A stretch of DNA of 53,539 nucleotides from Oscillospiraceae bacterium (lineage in GTDB: Bacteria > Bacillota > Clostridia > Oscillospirales > Ruminococcaceae): the NCBI GenBank assembly GCA_017435745.1, contig JAFSEN010000073.1, positions 1 through 53,539 of the forward strand. The letters run 5' to 3'. A program made the translations under genes and the position numbers. This document shows positions 9,146 to 16,866 of the stretch, one piece after another (the stretch's first letter is position 1; each line of letters starts with the position of its first letter). The notes under the pieces are model-generated. The model saw only the letters and a program-made list of their open reading frames with translations. It had not been told where the DNA came from and searched no databases.

Positions 9146-11824
9146 TTGGAACAATATAACGTAACCGGAATGAGCTGCGCGGCATGTTCCGCAAGGGTGG
9201 AAAAAGCCGTTTCCGCCGTCGAAGGAGTAACTTCCTGTTCCGTAAGTCTTCTTACAAATTCCATGGGTGTTTCTGGAACAGCAAAACCGGAAGATATTAT
9301 TTCCGCGGTTGAAAAAGCCGGCTATGGCGCTTCGGCAAAAGGCAAAACCGAAAGCAACAAGGAAAACAAAGCAGAAGCTCTTGAAGATAAGGAAACCCCC
9401 GTTCTTAAAAAACGCCTTTGGGCATCCGTCGGTTTTCTTGCGGTGCTTATGTATATTTCAATGGGCCATACAATGTGGGGCTGGCCTTTGCCGGAATTTC
9501 TTGCGGAAAACTGCATCGCCATAGGCATTGCACAGATGCTTCTTGCGGGAATCGTTATGGTTATAAACCAAAAGTTTTTCATAAGCGGTTTTAAAGGCCT
9601 TATCAACAAGGCGCCCAATATGGATACCCTTGTTGCCCTCGGTTCCGGCGCTTCCTTTGTTTACAGCGTATATACTCTTTACGCAATGACCGAAGAAGCA
9701 ATCGGAGGAAATCTTTTGGAAGCGCATCATTACCTCCACGAATTCTATTTTGAATCCGCTGCGATGATTCTTGCGCTTATAACCGTCGGAAAAATGCTCG
9801 AAGCCCGCTCTAAAGGAAAAACAACCGACGCTCTCCGTTCTCTTATGAATCTTGCGCCGAAAACGGCGGTTGTCATAAAAAACGGCGAAGAAGTAACGGT
9901 CGGAATCGAAGAAGTGCGCAAGGGCGAAATTTTTGTTGTTCGCCCGGGCGAAAGTATTCCCGTTGACGGAATTATAATAGAAGGCGAAACCGCCGTTAAC
10001 GAATCTGCCCTTACCGGCGAAAGCGTTCCCGTTGACAAAACTGTCGGAAGCGTCGTTTCCGCCGCGACCATAAACCAAAGCGGATTTATAAAATGCGAAG
10101 CAACAAGAGTCGGCGAAGATACTACTCTTTCCCAGATCATAAAAATGGTCGAAGGGGCCGCCGCAACAAAAGCCCCAATCGCAAAAGTTGCGGATAAGGT
10201 TTCCGGAATTTTTGTTCCGGCTGTAATAACGATTGCCGCAATAACCTTTGCCGTATGGATGATTCTCGGCGAAAGTTTCGGTTTTGCAATTGCAAGAGGA
10301 ATTTCCGTCCTTGTAATAAGCTGCCCCTGCGCTCTCGGTCTTGCAACACCGGTTGCAATTATGGTCGGAAGCGGAGTCGGAGCCAAAAACGGAATCCTTT
10401 ATAAAACCGCCGCTTCCCTTGAAGAAGCCGGAAGAACCGAAATTGTAATAATGGATAAAACCGGAACCATAACAAAAGGCGAACCTGCCGTAACCGATAT
10501 TGTTCCGGCGGCGGAAGTTTCCGAAACCGCCCTTCTTAAAATTGCCCTTGCTCTTGAATCAAAAAGCGAACATCCCCTTGCAAAGGCAATCGTCAGAAAA
10601 TGCGGGGAACTTGAAATCAGTGCTGTAGAAGTTTCAAATTTCTATGCCCTTCCGGGCAACGGAATAACCGGAATTCTCGGCGGAATTTCCGTTTTCGGCG
10701 GCAACGCTGAATTTATAAAAACAACCGCGCCTGTCCCGGAAGAAATTATTGAAGAATCCGAAAAATTTGCTTCCGAAGGAAAAACCCCCCTTTTCTTCAG
10801 CGGAAACGGAAGATTCCTCGGAATAATCGCCGTTGCGGACGTAATCAAGGAAGAAAGCCCGGAAGCTGTTGCAAGGCTTAAAAATATGGGAATCCATACC
10901 GTAATGCTTACCGGCGACAACGAACGCACCGCAAAAGCCATTGCAAACCAGGTCGGCGTTGATGAAGTCATTGCCGGGGTTCTTCCGGAAGGAAAAGAAG
11001 AAGCGGTTCGTCGCTTTAAGGAAAAAGGCAAGGTTGCAATGGTCGGCGACGGAATAAACGATGCTCCCGCCCTTGCTTCCGCCGATATCGGAATCGCCAT
11101 CGGCGCCGGAACGGACGTTGCAATAGACTGCGCAGATATCGTTCTTATGCAAAGCCGCCTTTCCGATGTTCCTGCTGCGGTGGCTCTCGGAAGAGCAACC
11201 CTCCGGAACATTCACCAAAACCTTTTCTGGGCGTTTATTTATAACTCTGTTGGAATTCCCCTTGCGGCGGGTGCGTTCATTGCTTTCGGTCTTGAACTGA
11301 ACCCCATGTTCGGTGCTGCCGCCATGAGCCTTTCGAGCTTCTGCGTTGTGACAAACGCCCTTAGGCTTAACTTTGCGGATATTTTTAACCCGAAGCACGA
11401 CAAAAAACGCAAAAACAAGGTGGACGCTTTTGAATCTGCAGAAAACTCTGAAGATGAAAAATGCGGCGAATCCACTGTAGGGAACGGTCTTGACCGTTCC
11501 GAAAAAGAAACCGCCGAAGTTTCGGAAACCGAAAAAGCTCCGGAAAATGCAGACGTTACCGTAGGTCAGGGGCTTGCTCCTGCCGAAGAAAAAGGCGGAG
11601 ATTTTAGGACCGAACCGGAAATCGTTGAAAAAACCTATAAAATTTCCGGAATGATGTGCGGACATTGCGAAGCACATGTTAAGGAAGCCCTTGAAGCCAT
11701 TCCGGAAATCACCGAAGCAAAAGCTTCCTGCCTTTATGATAACGCTGTCGTAAAAATGACCGGGGAAGTTCCGGAAGAAAAAATCCGCGAAGCAATCGAA
11801 AAAGCGGGATATCACCTTATATAA
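9146..11824 (+). CDS. copA: Copper-transporting P1B-type ATPase CopA
   Basis: An 892-residue heavy-metal pump predicted to export Cu(I). An N-terminal HMA domain has GMSCAAC at residues 8-14. Eight membrane segments follow, with the metal site CPC at 393-395 (SCPCALGLATP), the phosphorylated Asp in DKTGT at 437, TGDN and GDGINDAPAL. Unusually, a second HMA domain with GMMCGHC (about 835-841) sits at the C-terminus, joined by a charged linker of about 75 residues rich in Glu and Lys. Two segments of the linker, VGNGLDRS (from residue 778) and VGQGLAPA (from residue 806), are encoded by palindromes of the intergenic repeat families. The start is taken as TTG at 9146 behind AGAAGG; a longer frame from 9077 has no good site. 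No chaperone or regulator gene is adjacent. Confidence 0.93.
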   Translation: MEQYNVTGMSCAACSARVEKAVSAVEGVTSCSVSLLTNSMGVSGTAKPEDIISAVEKAGYGASAKGKTESNKENKAEALEDKETPVLKKRLWASVGFLAVLMYISMGHTMWGWPLPEFLAENCIAIGIAQMLLAGIVMVINQKFFISGFKGLINKAPNMDTLVALGSGASFVYSVYTLYAMTEEAIGGNLLEAHHYLHEFYFESAAMILALITVGKMLEARSKGKTTDALRSLMNLAPKTAVVIKNGEEVTVGIEEVRKGEIFVVRPGESIPVDGIIIEGETAVNESALTGESVPVDKTVGSVVSAATINQSGFIKCEATRVGEDTTLSQIIKMVEGAAATKAPIAKVADKVSGIFVPAVITIAAITFAVWMILGESFGFAIARGISVLVISCPCALGLATPVAIMVGSGVGAKNGILYKTAASLEEAGRTEIVIMDKTGTITKGEPAVTDIVPAAEVSETALLKIALALESKSEHPLAKAIVRKCGELEISAVEVSNFYALPGNGITGILGGISVFGGNAEFIKTTAPVPEEIIEESEKFASEGKTPLFFSGNGRFLGIIAVADVIKEESPEAVARLKNMGIHTVMLTGDNERTAKAIANQVGVDEVIAGVLPEGKEEAVRRFKEKGKVAMVGDGINDAPALASADIGIAIGAGTDVAIDCADIVLMQSRLSDVPAAVALGRATLRNIHQNLFWAFIYNSVGIPLAAGAFIAFGLELNPMFGAAAMSLSSFCVVTNALRLNFADIFNPKHDKKRKNKVDAFESAENSEDEKCGESTVGNGLDRSEKETAEVSETEKAPENADVTVGQGLAPAEEKGGDFRTEPEIVEKTYKISGMMCGHCEAHVKEALEAIPEITEAKASCLYDNAVVKMTGEVPEEKIREAIEKAGYHLI
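11477..11500 (+). repeat. Family C palindrome inside the copA reading frame
   Basis: GGGAACGGTC/GACCGTTCC arms match the intergenic copy at 30101-30125 almost exactly. Here it is read in frame as V-G-N-G-L-D-R-S in the linker before the C-terminal HMA domain. Confidence 0.85.
11561..11584 (+). repeat. Family B-like palindrome inside the copA reading frame
   Basis: GGTCAGGGGC/GCTCCTGCC is a variant of family B (compare 262-285 and 21760-21783), read in frame as V-G-Q-G-L-A-P-A. It lies 84 bases, exactly 28 codons, downstream of the family C copy and in the same phase. Confidence 0.75.
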
Positions 11825-11826
11825 AA

Positions 11827-11985
11827 GCCTCCCTTGTGTAAAGGGAGGTGGCATTTCCGGAGGAAATGACGGAGGGATTGTAACCCTGTCCGGCTGAAAG
11901 CAGGGTTGCAATTAAACAGAATTCCCCTGGCTTTTTAACCGCAATCGGTTAAAAAATCCAGCCCCCTTTAAGCAATGGGGCCTTT
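11827..11985. repeat. Repeat cluster E-F after copA
   Basis: An E element (about 11827-11885; CCTCCCTT/AAGGGAGG and a CATTTCC/GGAAATG arm pair) lies two bases after the copA stop, followed by a diverged F element (about 11921-11985). The hairpins may end copA transcription. The remaining sequence to 12179 is AT-rich with no clear feature beyond a weak promoter-like stretch near 12055-12082. Confidence 0.8.
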
Positions 11986-12179
11986 CGCAAAACCGGTATT
12001 TCGTGCCCGAAACAAAAAATTCATAAAATTTTTTTAAATTTGATGCAATACTTTTTGATTTTTCGGACACTTAATATATACGCGCTTTTTTTAAAAGCCG
12101 TATCAAAAACATAAAAACAACAAATACTATTGCCGTAAAACGGCAAAAAAGCTTTATTAAAGAAAGGAATTAAAACAAA

Positions 12180-12737
12180 ATGAAAAAAATTCTTGCATTT
12201 GTACTTGCAGCAGTAATGATGCTCTCTTTCGCAGCTTGCGGAAGCAACGAACCCGCAGAAGGTGAAAACGGCGGCGCAGAAGTAACCGTAGGTTCCGCTC
12301 TTGAAATCATCGAAAAAGTTTGGGCAGAATTCGGCGAAGACGAAAAATTCTTTGCAATGGGCGGCGACTATGACAACATGGTAGATGGCGCTCCCGGCAC
12401 CGTTACCAACGCTGATTTCATGACCAGCACCCTTCTTGTTCCCGCAGGCACCGAAGTTATCGAAGCAGCTTCTCTTGTTCACGGAATGAACCTCAACTCC
12501 TTCACCTGCGGCGCTTTCAAAGTTGCAGACGCAAAAGCTTTTGCTGAAACCATGCACGAAGCAATCGCTTCCAACCAGTGGATGTGCGGTTTCCCCGACA
12601 AAATGGTAATTGCAACCTTCGGCAGCGAATATGTTCTCGTTTCCTTCGGAATCAACGATGCAATGAACCCCTTCGAAGAAAAACTCACCGCAGTATATCC
12701 CGAAGCAGAAATCGTTTACAGCGAAGCAATCGCATAA
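12180..12737 (+). CDS. Small secreted lipoprotein, possibly DUF4358-like
   Basis: The 185-residue protein begins with a lipoprotein signal: basic start MKKI, hydrophobic stretch, lipobox FAAC with the lipidated Cys at residue 20. The mature part is acidic and would be anchored outside the membrane. It contains SALEIIEKVWAEFGEDEKFF near residue 40 and a HGMNLNSFTCGAFKVADAKAF segment near 101. This layout recalls small Clostridial DUF4358-type lipoproteins, but the match is by impression only and no function is known. The ATG follows GAAAGGAAT. It is a single-gene unit with its own terminator. Confidence 0.75.
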   Translation: MKKILAFVLAAVMMLSFAACGSNEPAEGENGGAEVTVGSALEIIEKVWAEFGEDEKFFAMGGDYDNMVDGAPGTVTNADFMTSTLLVPAGTEVIEAASLVHGMNLNSFTCGAFKVADAKAFAETMHEAIASNQWMCGFPDKMVIATFGSEYVLVSFGINDAMNPFEEKLTAVYPEAEIVYSEAIA

Positions 12738-12759
12738 TCTGATTTTTTTTAAAAAAGCA

Positions 12760-12796
12760 GGGCGCATCTTTTTGATAAACGGTGCGCCCGTTTTTA
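12760..12796 (+). terminator. Intrinsic terminator
   Basis: GGGCGCA (12760-12766) pairs with TGCGCCC (12783-12789) around a loop, followed by GTTTTT. Confidence 0.75.
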
Positions 12797-12816
12797 TGAA
12801 CGACGACGATTTTTCA

Positions 12817-12880
12817 GTAGGGAACGTCGTCCCCGACGCTCCGATAAAAAATGCGGAACGCTGGGGACAGCGTTCCCTAC
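12817..12880. repeat. Inverted pair of family C palindromes
   Basis: A forward copy (GTAGGGAACGTCG..., 12817-12843) and an inverted copy (ending GCGTTCCCTAC, 12854-12880) flank a ten-base AT-rich spacer. The whole unit could fold into one long cruciform or two hairpins. It ends about 13 bases before the Shine-Dalgarno site of the MBOAT gene. Confidence 0.85.
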
Positions 12881-12907
12881 GGTGCAAACTTTTTTGGAGG
12901 TGAAACA

Positions 12908-14311
12908 ATGCTCTTTTCGAGCATCCCGTTCCTTTATTATTTTCTGCCGCTTGTGCTGATTTGCTATTTTGCGGCTCCGAAAAAACTTAAGAACAGCGTT
13001 CTTTTTGTTTTCAGCCTTGTTTTCTATGCCTGGGGAGAACCGGTTTATGTTTTCCTTATGGCCGCTTCAATAACCTTTGCCTGGGGCTTTGCCCTTCTTA
13101 TGGAAAAAGCGAAGAAGCAAAAGACAAAGAAAATTTTTATGATAATTTCCGTTATCATAAGTTTTTCCTTCCTTGCATATTTCAAATATGCTGATTTCTT
13201 CATAAGCAACTTCAACGCCGCAACCGGACTTTCAGTCCCGCTGCTTAAAATAGCTCTTCCGGTGGGAATAAGCTTTTATACCTTTCAGATTGCAAGCTAT
13301 ACCATCGATATTTACCGCGGCGACGCAAAGGCAAAACGCAATATAATCGATTTCGGAACCTACGTAGTGCTTTTCCCCCAGCTTATTGCGGGACCGATCG
13401 TCCGCTATGTCGATATTGCGGAAATGCTTGAAAACCGCACCCATACTCTTGAAAAAACCGCTTACGGAATCCAGCGTTTCTGTATCGGTATAGGAAAAAA
13501 AGTTCTTTTTGCAAACGCTTTCGGCGAACTTTGTTCAATTTTCCGCGCAAGCGACGAAAAAACCGTTCTTTTCTATTGGATGTATGCGGCGGCGTTTATG
13601 CTCCAAATCTATTTCGATTTCTCCGGATATTCCGATATGGCAATCGGACTTGGAAGGATCTTCGGTTTCACCTTCCTTGAAAACTTCGATTTCCCCTATA
13701 TTTCAAAAAGCATAACCGAATTCTGGAGAAGATGGCACATGTCCCTCGGAAGCTGGTTCAGGGACTATGTATATATTCCTCTTGGCGGAAACAGAGTGAG
13801 CACACCGAGATTTCTTTTTAACATCTTCGTTGTATGGTTCCTTACCGGTTTCTGGCACGGAGCCGACTGGCAATTTATCGTATGGGGACTTTTTTACGGA
13901 ACTTTGCTCGTAATCGAAAAAATGTGGCTTAAAAAGTATCTTGACAAAGCCCCTGCGGTGCTCAACCATATCTATGTTCTTTTCTTCACTGCAATCGGGT
14001 TCGTGATCTTCAACTCTGTGAGCATCGGCGGCGCATTTGAAGACCTTAAAGGAATGTTCGGCCTTGCGGGAATTCCCCTTGCGGGAACAGCAACCCTTTA
14101 TTACCTCAAAAGCTATGCTCTTATGTTCGTTGCGGGTTCTCTTCTTGCAACCCCGGTTGTCAAAAACCTGCTCAAAAAGGTAAATTCCACCGAAATCGGC
14201 GGAAAAGTTATTGCAATCGCAAAACCAATTGGCTTTGCGGCTGTGCTCATAATGGTAACCGGATATCTTGCGGACGGATCTTTTAACCCGTTCCTCTATT
14301 TCAGATTCTAA
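12908..14311 (+). CDS. MBOAT family O-acyltransferase (AlgI/PatA type)
   Basis: The 467-residue polytopic membrane protein belongs to the membrane-bound O-acyltransferase family. Diagnostic pieces are the FWRRWHMSLGSWFRDYVYIP segment near residue 276 and GFWHGADWQFIVWG near 315 with the catalytic His. These proteins pass acyl (usually acetyl) groups across the membrane to an exported polysaccharide or cell-wall polymer, with an SGNH/DHHW partner completing transfer. That partner is the next gene, 13 bases downstream. The ATG follows GGAGGTG; the open frame extends back to 12851 into a repeat and that extension is rejected. Substrate unknown. Confidence 0.9.
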   Translation: MLFSSIPFLYYFLPLVLICYFAAPKKLKNSVLFVFSLVFYAWGEPVYVFLMAASITFAWGFALLMEKAKKQKTKKIFMIISVIISFSFLAYFKYADFFISNFNAATGLSVPLLKIALPVGISFYTFQIASYTIDIYRGDAKAKRNIIDFGTYVVLFPQLIAGPIVRYVDIAEMLENRTHTLEKTAYGIQRFCIGIGKKVLFANAFGELCSIFRASDEKTVLFYWMYAAAFMLQIYFDFSGYSDMAIGLGRIFGFTFLENFDFPYISKSITEFWRRWHMSLGSWFRDYVYIPLGGNRVSTPRFLFNIFVVWFLTGFWHGADWQFIVWGLFYGTLLVIEKMWLKKYLDKAPAVLNHIYVLFFTAIGFVIFNSVSIGGAFEDLKGMFGLAGIPLAGTATLYYLKSYALMFVAGSLLATPVVKNLLKKVNSTEIGGKVIAIAKPIGFAAVLIMVTGYLADGSFNPFLYFRF

Positions 14312-14324
14312 GGGAGGTGCGGAA

Positions 14325-15428
14325 ATGAAAAAGAAAACACAAAATATTTATACCGTAATCGTTGCCGCGGTGCTCATCTTCGGGCTTGCTTTCTGGGCGG
14401 TGCTCAAACCGGCGGATGAATTTTCCGAAAGCGAAAGAAGACCCCTTGATCAGCTTCCGGAACTTTCCGTAAAAACCCTTCTGAACGGCAATTTTATGGA
14501 TAAGTTTGAAAATTACACCAACGACCAGTTCCCCATGAGGGATGTATTCCGTAGCGTAAAAGCTCTTGCGCAGTATTATCTTTTCGGTCTTTCCGACAAC
14601 AACAGCCTTTATTTTGCCGATGGATATATTGCAAAGCTGGATTTCCCTCTTGATGAGGAATCCGTTCAGTATGCGGCGGACCGCTTTAACGACCTTTATG
14701 AAACCTATATGAAGGGAAAAGTGAACAAAGTTGTTTTCTCCGTCGTGCCGGATAAAGGTGCATATATCGGCGAAGAAAACGGATATCCGGTAATGGATTA
14801 TGCTGCAATGGAAAAATTCTTCGAAGAAAATCTTGGTTTTGCAAAATATGTAAGCCTTTTCGATTCGCTTGATGAAGAGGATTATTATTTCACCGATACC
14901 CATTGGCAGCAGCAGAAAATCACCGAAGCTGCTGAAAAAATCCTTGTTTCGCTTGAAGCAAAACCTTTTGAGGATTTTGAGGAAAAAATTGCAACCGAAA
15001 ACTTTAAAGGCGTTTATTACGGCCAAAGCGCCCTTCCGCTTAAACCGGAAAAAATCGTTTATCTTACCACTCCGGAACTTGAATCCATGACAGTTTTCAA
15101 CTATGAAACCGGGATGAAAGGCGGAATTTATAATTTCGATAAACTTGAAAGCAAAGACCCTTATGAGTTCTATCTTTCCGGCTCAACTTCGCTTCTTGAA
15201 GTTACAAATTCTTCTGCCGAAGGCGACCGCCACCTTATAATTTTCCGCGATTCCTTCGGTTCTTCAATAGCTCCGCTTCTTATGCGCGACTATGCGAAGA
15301 TAACCCTTATCGACACCCGCTATATTATCCCTTCAATGATCGGAGAATATGTGGATTTCGAAGGCGCAGATGTCCTTATGATTTACAGCAGCCTTGTTCT
15401 CAACGAGAGCAATACTTTGAAAAAATAA
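14325..15428 (+). CDS. DHHW/AlgX-like SGNH family protein, MBOAT partner
   Basis: The 367-residue protein has one N-terminal membrane anchor (about residues 8-28), then an exported domain. It shows ERRPLDQLPELS, a YTNDQFPMRD segment, FTDTHWQQQK near residue 190 (the Asp-x-His-Trp motif of the family), and IIFRDSFGSS near 305, which fits the SGNH nucleophile block. Together with the MBOAT gene just upstream it forms a typical two-gene O-acylation unit. The ATG follows GGGAGGTG. A longer frame reaching back into the MBOAT gene is rejected. A bidirectional terminator follows. Confidence 0.85.
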   Translation: MKKKTQNIYTVIVAAVLIFGLAFWAVLKPADEFSESERRPLDQLPELSVKTLLNGNFMDKFENYTNDQFPMRDVFRSVKALAQYYLFGLSDNNSLYFADGYIAKLDFPLDEESVQYAADRFNDLYETYMKGKVNKVVFSVVPDKGAYIGEENGYPVMDYAAMEKFFEENLGFAKYVSLFDSLDEEDYYFTDTHWQQQKITEAAEKILVSLEAKPFEDFEEKIATENFKGVYYGQSALPLKPEKIVYLTTPELESMTVFNYETGMKGGIYNFDKLESKDPYEFYLSGSTSLLEVTNSSAEGDRHLIIFRDSFGSSIAPLLMRDYAKITLIDTRYIIPSMIGEYVDFEGADVLMIYSSLVLNESNTLKK

Positions 15429-15438
15429 GCAACAAAAA

Positions 15439-15462
15439 AGCACGCGGCAGCGTGCTTTTTTT
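15439..15462. terminator. Bidirectional terminator
   Basis: AGCACGC (15439-15445) and GCGTGCT (15450-15456), loop GGCA, flanked by A residues on the left and T residues on the right, between convergent genes ending at 15428 (+) and 15471 (-). Confidence 0.88.
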
Positions 15463-15470
15463 GTTATATA

Positions 15471-16241
15471 TCAAATTTTCTCGCATCTTCCGATTTTTGC
15501 TTTCGGCGAAATTTCAGCGTTTTCGGAATACTGAATAAGTTCTATTTCACAGCCTTCGCCTGCCATAACGTATTTTCCGGTAACGGTTTTTGCCTTGGTG
15601 TGCTCGATTATGATTTCGTCGCCCTCGATGGATTCGGAAACTTTCATAGAACCCTTTTTCCTTCCAAAAAAGAAACCGAAGACCCTGCTTCTTCCGGAAT
15701 TTTTAATGGTGATTTTGCATCCGCCAATGCTTTCTGCCTTTGAATCGTTTACATTGGAAAGATCGATATAAAGTTCTTCGGCATTGATAAGCCCGCCGCA
15801 GAAAATTCCGCCGCAGATATTTGCTTTTTCCGCTTCAAGGTCACCGGTAACTTTAAGTCCGCCGTCAACCTCAAGTTCTGCTGCCTTAAGATTTCCTTCG
15901 ATTTTGCATCCGCCAGAAATTTCGCCTTGCTTCGATAAAACACAGTTGCCTTCAACTTTAAACGCACCGGAAACCTCGATTGTTTCCGCAGTGAAATTTC
16001 CGGAGTTTTTTGCGCTTCCGGAAGCTTCGAATTCTTTTGTTTTGATGGTTCCGCGGTTGCTGAAAGCGCCGGAAGATTCAATTTTTCCTTCACATTCGAT
16101 GTCCGAATTTCCGGAGAAAGCACCGGAACATTCAAAATTTTTACAACGGATAAAACCTTCGGATTTTCCTGCTCCGCTTATTTCAATATCGTCATATTCA
16201 CCGGCGCCGATGCAGCCGGTTCCAGCAATTTTCATATCCAT
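15471..16241 (-). CDS. Bactofilin-like polymer-forming protein (YhbE/YhbF type)
   Basis: The 256-residue protein is made almost wholly of short beta repeats rich in Gly, Ser, Ala and Glu (for example SGAFSGNSDIECEGKIESSG), as in bactofilins and other right-handed beta-helix scaffold proteins. There is no signal peptide or membrane segment. A basic loop, FGFFFGRKKGS, interrupts the pattern near residue 185. The gene directly upstream, 3 bases away, is a YhbD-like regulator, and the yhbD-yhbE-yhbF order of Bacillus supports the assignment. Cytosolic scaffold role is inferred from the family. The ATG at 16239-16241 has only a GGGG-type ribosome site, so translation may be coupled to yhbD. Confidence 0.75.
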   Translation of the reverse strand: MDMKIAGTGCIGAGEYDDIEISGAGKSEGFIRCKNFECSGAFSGNSDIECEGKIESSGAFSNRGTIKTKEFEASGSAKNSGNFTAETIEVSGAFKVEGNCVLSKQGEISGGCKIEGNLKAAELEVDGGLKVTGDLEAEKANICGGIFCGGLINAEELYIDLSNVNDSKAESIGGCKITIKNSGRSRVFGFFFGRKKGSMKVSESIEGDEIIIEHTKAKTVTGKYVMAGEGCEIELIQYSENAEISPKAKIGRCEKI

Positions 16242-16244
16242 TAT

Positions 16245-16625
16245 TTATTCCCCCCGAATTTCAATTTTTTTGGTTACTCCGTTTGTATCGACCAGATTTA
16301 TGTTTTTTATATCTTTTAAATAGAAAACCTTTTTGCCGAAAACGGTTTCGATAACAATTTTTGCGTTGTTTTCCTCTTCGCCGGAAATTTTTTCCGCCAG
16401 TTCATCAAGAAGAACGTCCTCTTTTTTTTCAAGAATAAGTTCAACTCTTTCGGTGATAAGGTCTTTCGGGAAAAAAGTTTCCTGCCCGGTAACAGTTGAT
16501 TTTTTAATAAACCAATCTTCCGGAATAAGACCTTTTCGCTTCCAGCGATAGAGCGCGCCATAGGAAATTGAATATTTTTCAAGAAGCTGTTTTTTGGAAA
16601 TAAGGTTTTTGTCGCTAATATCCAT
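16245..16625 (-). CDS. yhbD: YhbD-like DUF4004 helix-turn-helix protein
   Basis: The 126-residue protein begins with LISKKQLLEKYSISYGALYR, a MerR-like helix-turn-helix, followed by the highly typical RKGLIPEDWFIKKSTVTGQE stretch of YhbD (DUF4004), a coiled middle part, and a beta-rich C-terminus (about residues 85-125). It is probably the transcription regulator of its own operon with the bactofilin-like gene downstream. Its promoter is overlapped by two identical palindromes. The start at 16625 follows a GGGGGC stretch; a longer frame to 16697 would run over the promoter and is rejected. Confidence 0.85.
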   Translation of the reverse strand: MDISDKNLISKKQLLEKYSISYGALYRWKRKGLIPEDWFIKKSTVTGQETFFPKDLITERVELILEKKEDVLLDELAEKISGEEENNAKIVIETVFGKKVFYLKDIKNINLVDTNGVTKKIEIRGE

Positions 16626-16662
16626 CGGCAAAAGCCCCCTTTTTGAAAATTTAGCACATGTG

Positions 16663-16711
16663 CGTAACAATGTTACGGTCATATTATAGCGTAACATTGT
16701 TACGTTGTCAA
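16663..16711 (-). promoter_or_regulatory. yhbD promoter with two palindromic operators
   Basis: On the minus strand TTGACA (16706-16711) and TATAAT (16683-16688) are exactly 17 bases apart, a consensus promoter. One 15-base palindrome with core GTAACAATGTTAC fills the spacer (16690-16704); a second identical one lies just downstream of the -10 box (16663-16677). Binding there would block RNA polymerase. The self-repression by YhbD is my inference. Confidence 0.9.
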
Positions 16712-16737
16712 CAGTTTTTGCAAAAAAATAAATAAAA

Positions 16738-16815
16738 GCCTTCCCTCGGGGGAAGGTGGATTTTTCGGCTCTGCCGAAAAAGACGGATGAGGGATAATAA
16801 ATAACCCGGAGGGCA
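16738..16815. repeat. Family E repeat
   Basis: CTTCCCTCGG/GGGAAGG and TTTTTCGGC/GCCGAAAAA arm pairs, then a GATGAGGGATAATA tail as in other E copies, between the yhbD promoter and the next gene's terminator. Confidence 0.7.
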
Positions 16816-16831
16816 AGCCTCCCTGCAAAAA

Positions 16832-16866
16832 AACAAGCTCCCTTTTATGAAGGGGGCTTGTTTTTT
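16832..16866 (-). terminator. Terminator of the U32 gene
   Basis: AACAAGCTCCCTT (16832-16844) pairs with AAGGGGGCTTGTT (16850-16862); A residues on the left give the T-run on the minus strand. T residues on the right make it usable both ways. Confidence 0.8.

Noticed and set aside
12851..12907. N-terminal extension of the MBOAT protein
   Set aside because: It translates a family C repeat and lies upstream of a good GGAGGTG site and ATG at 12908.
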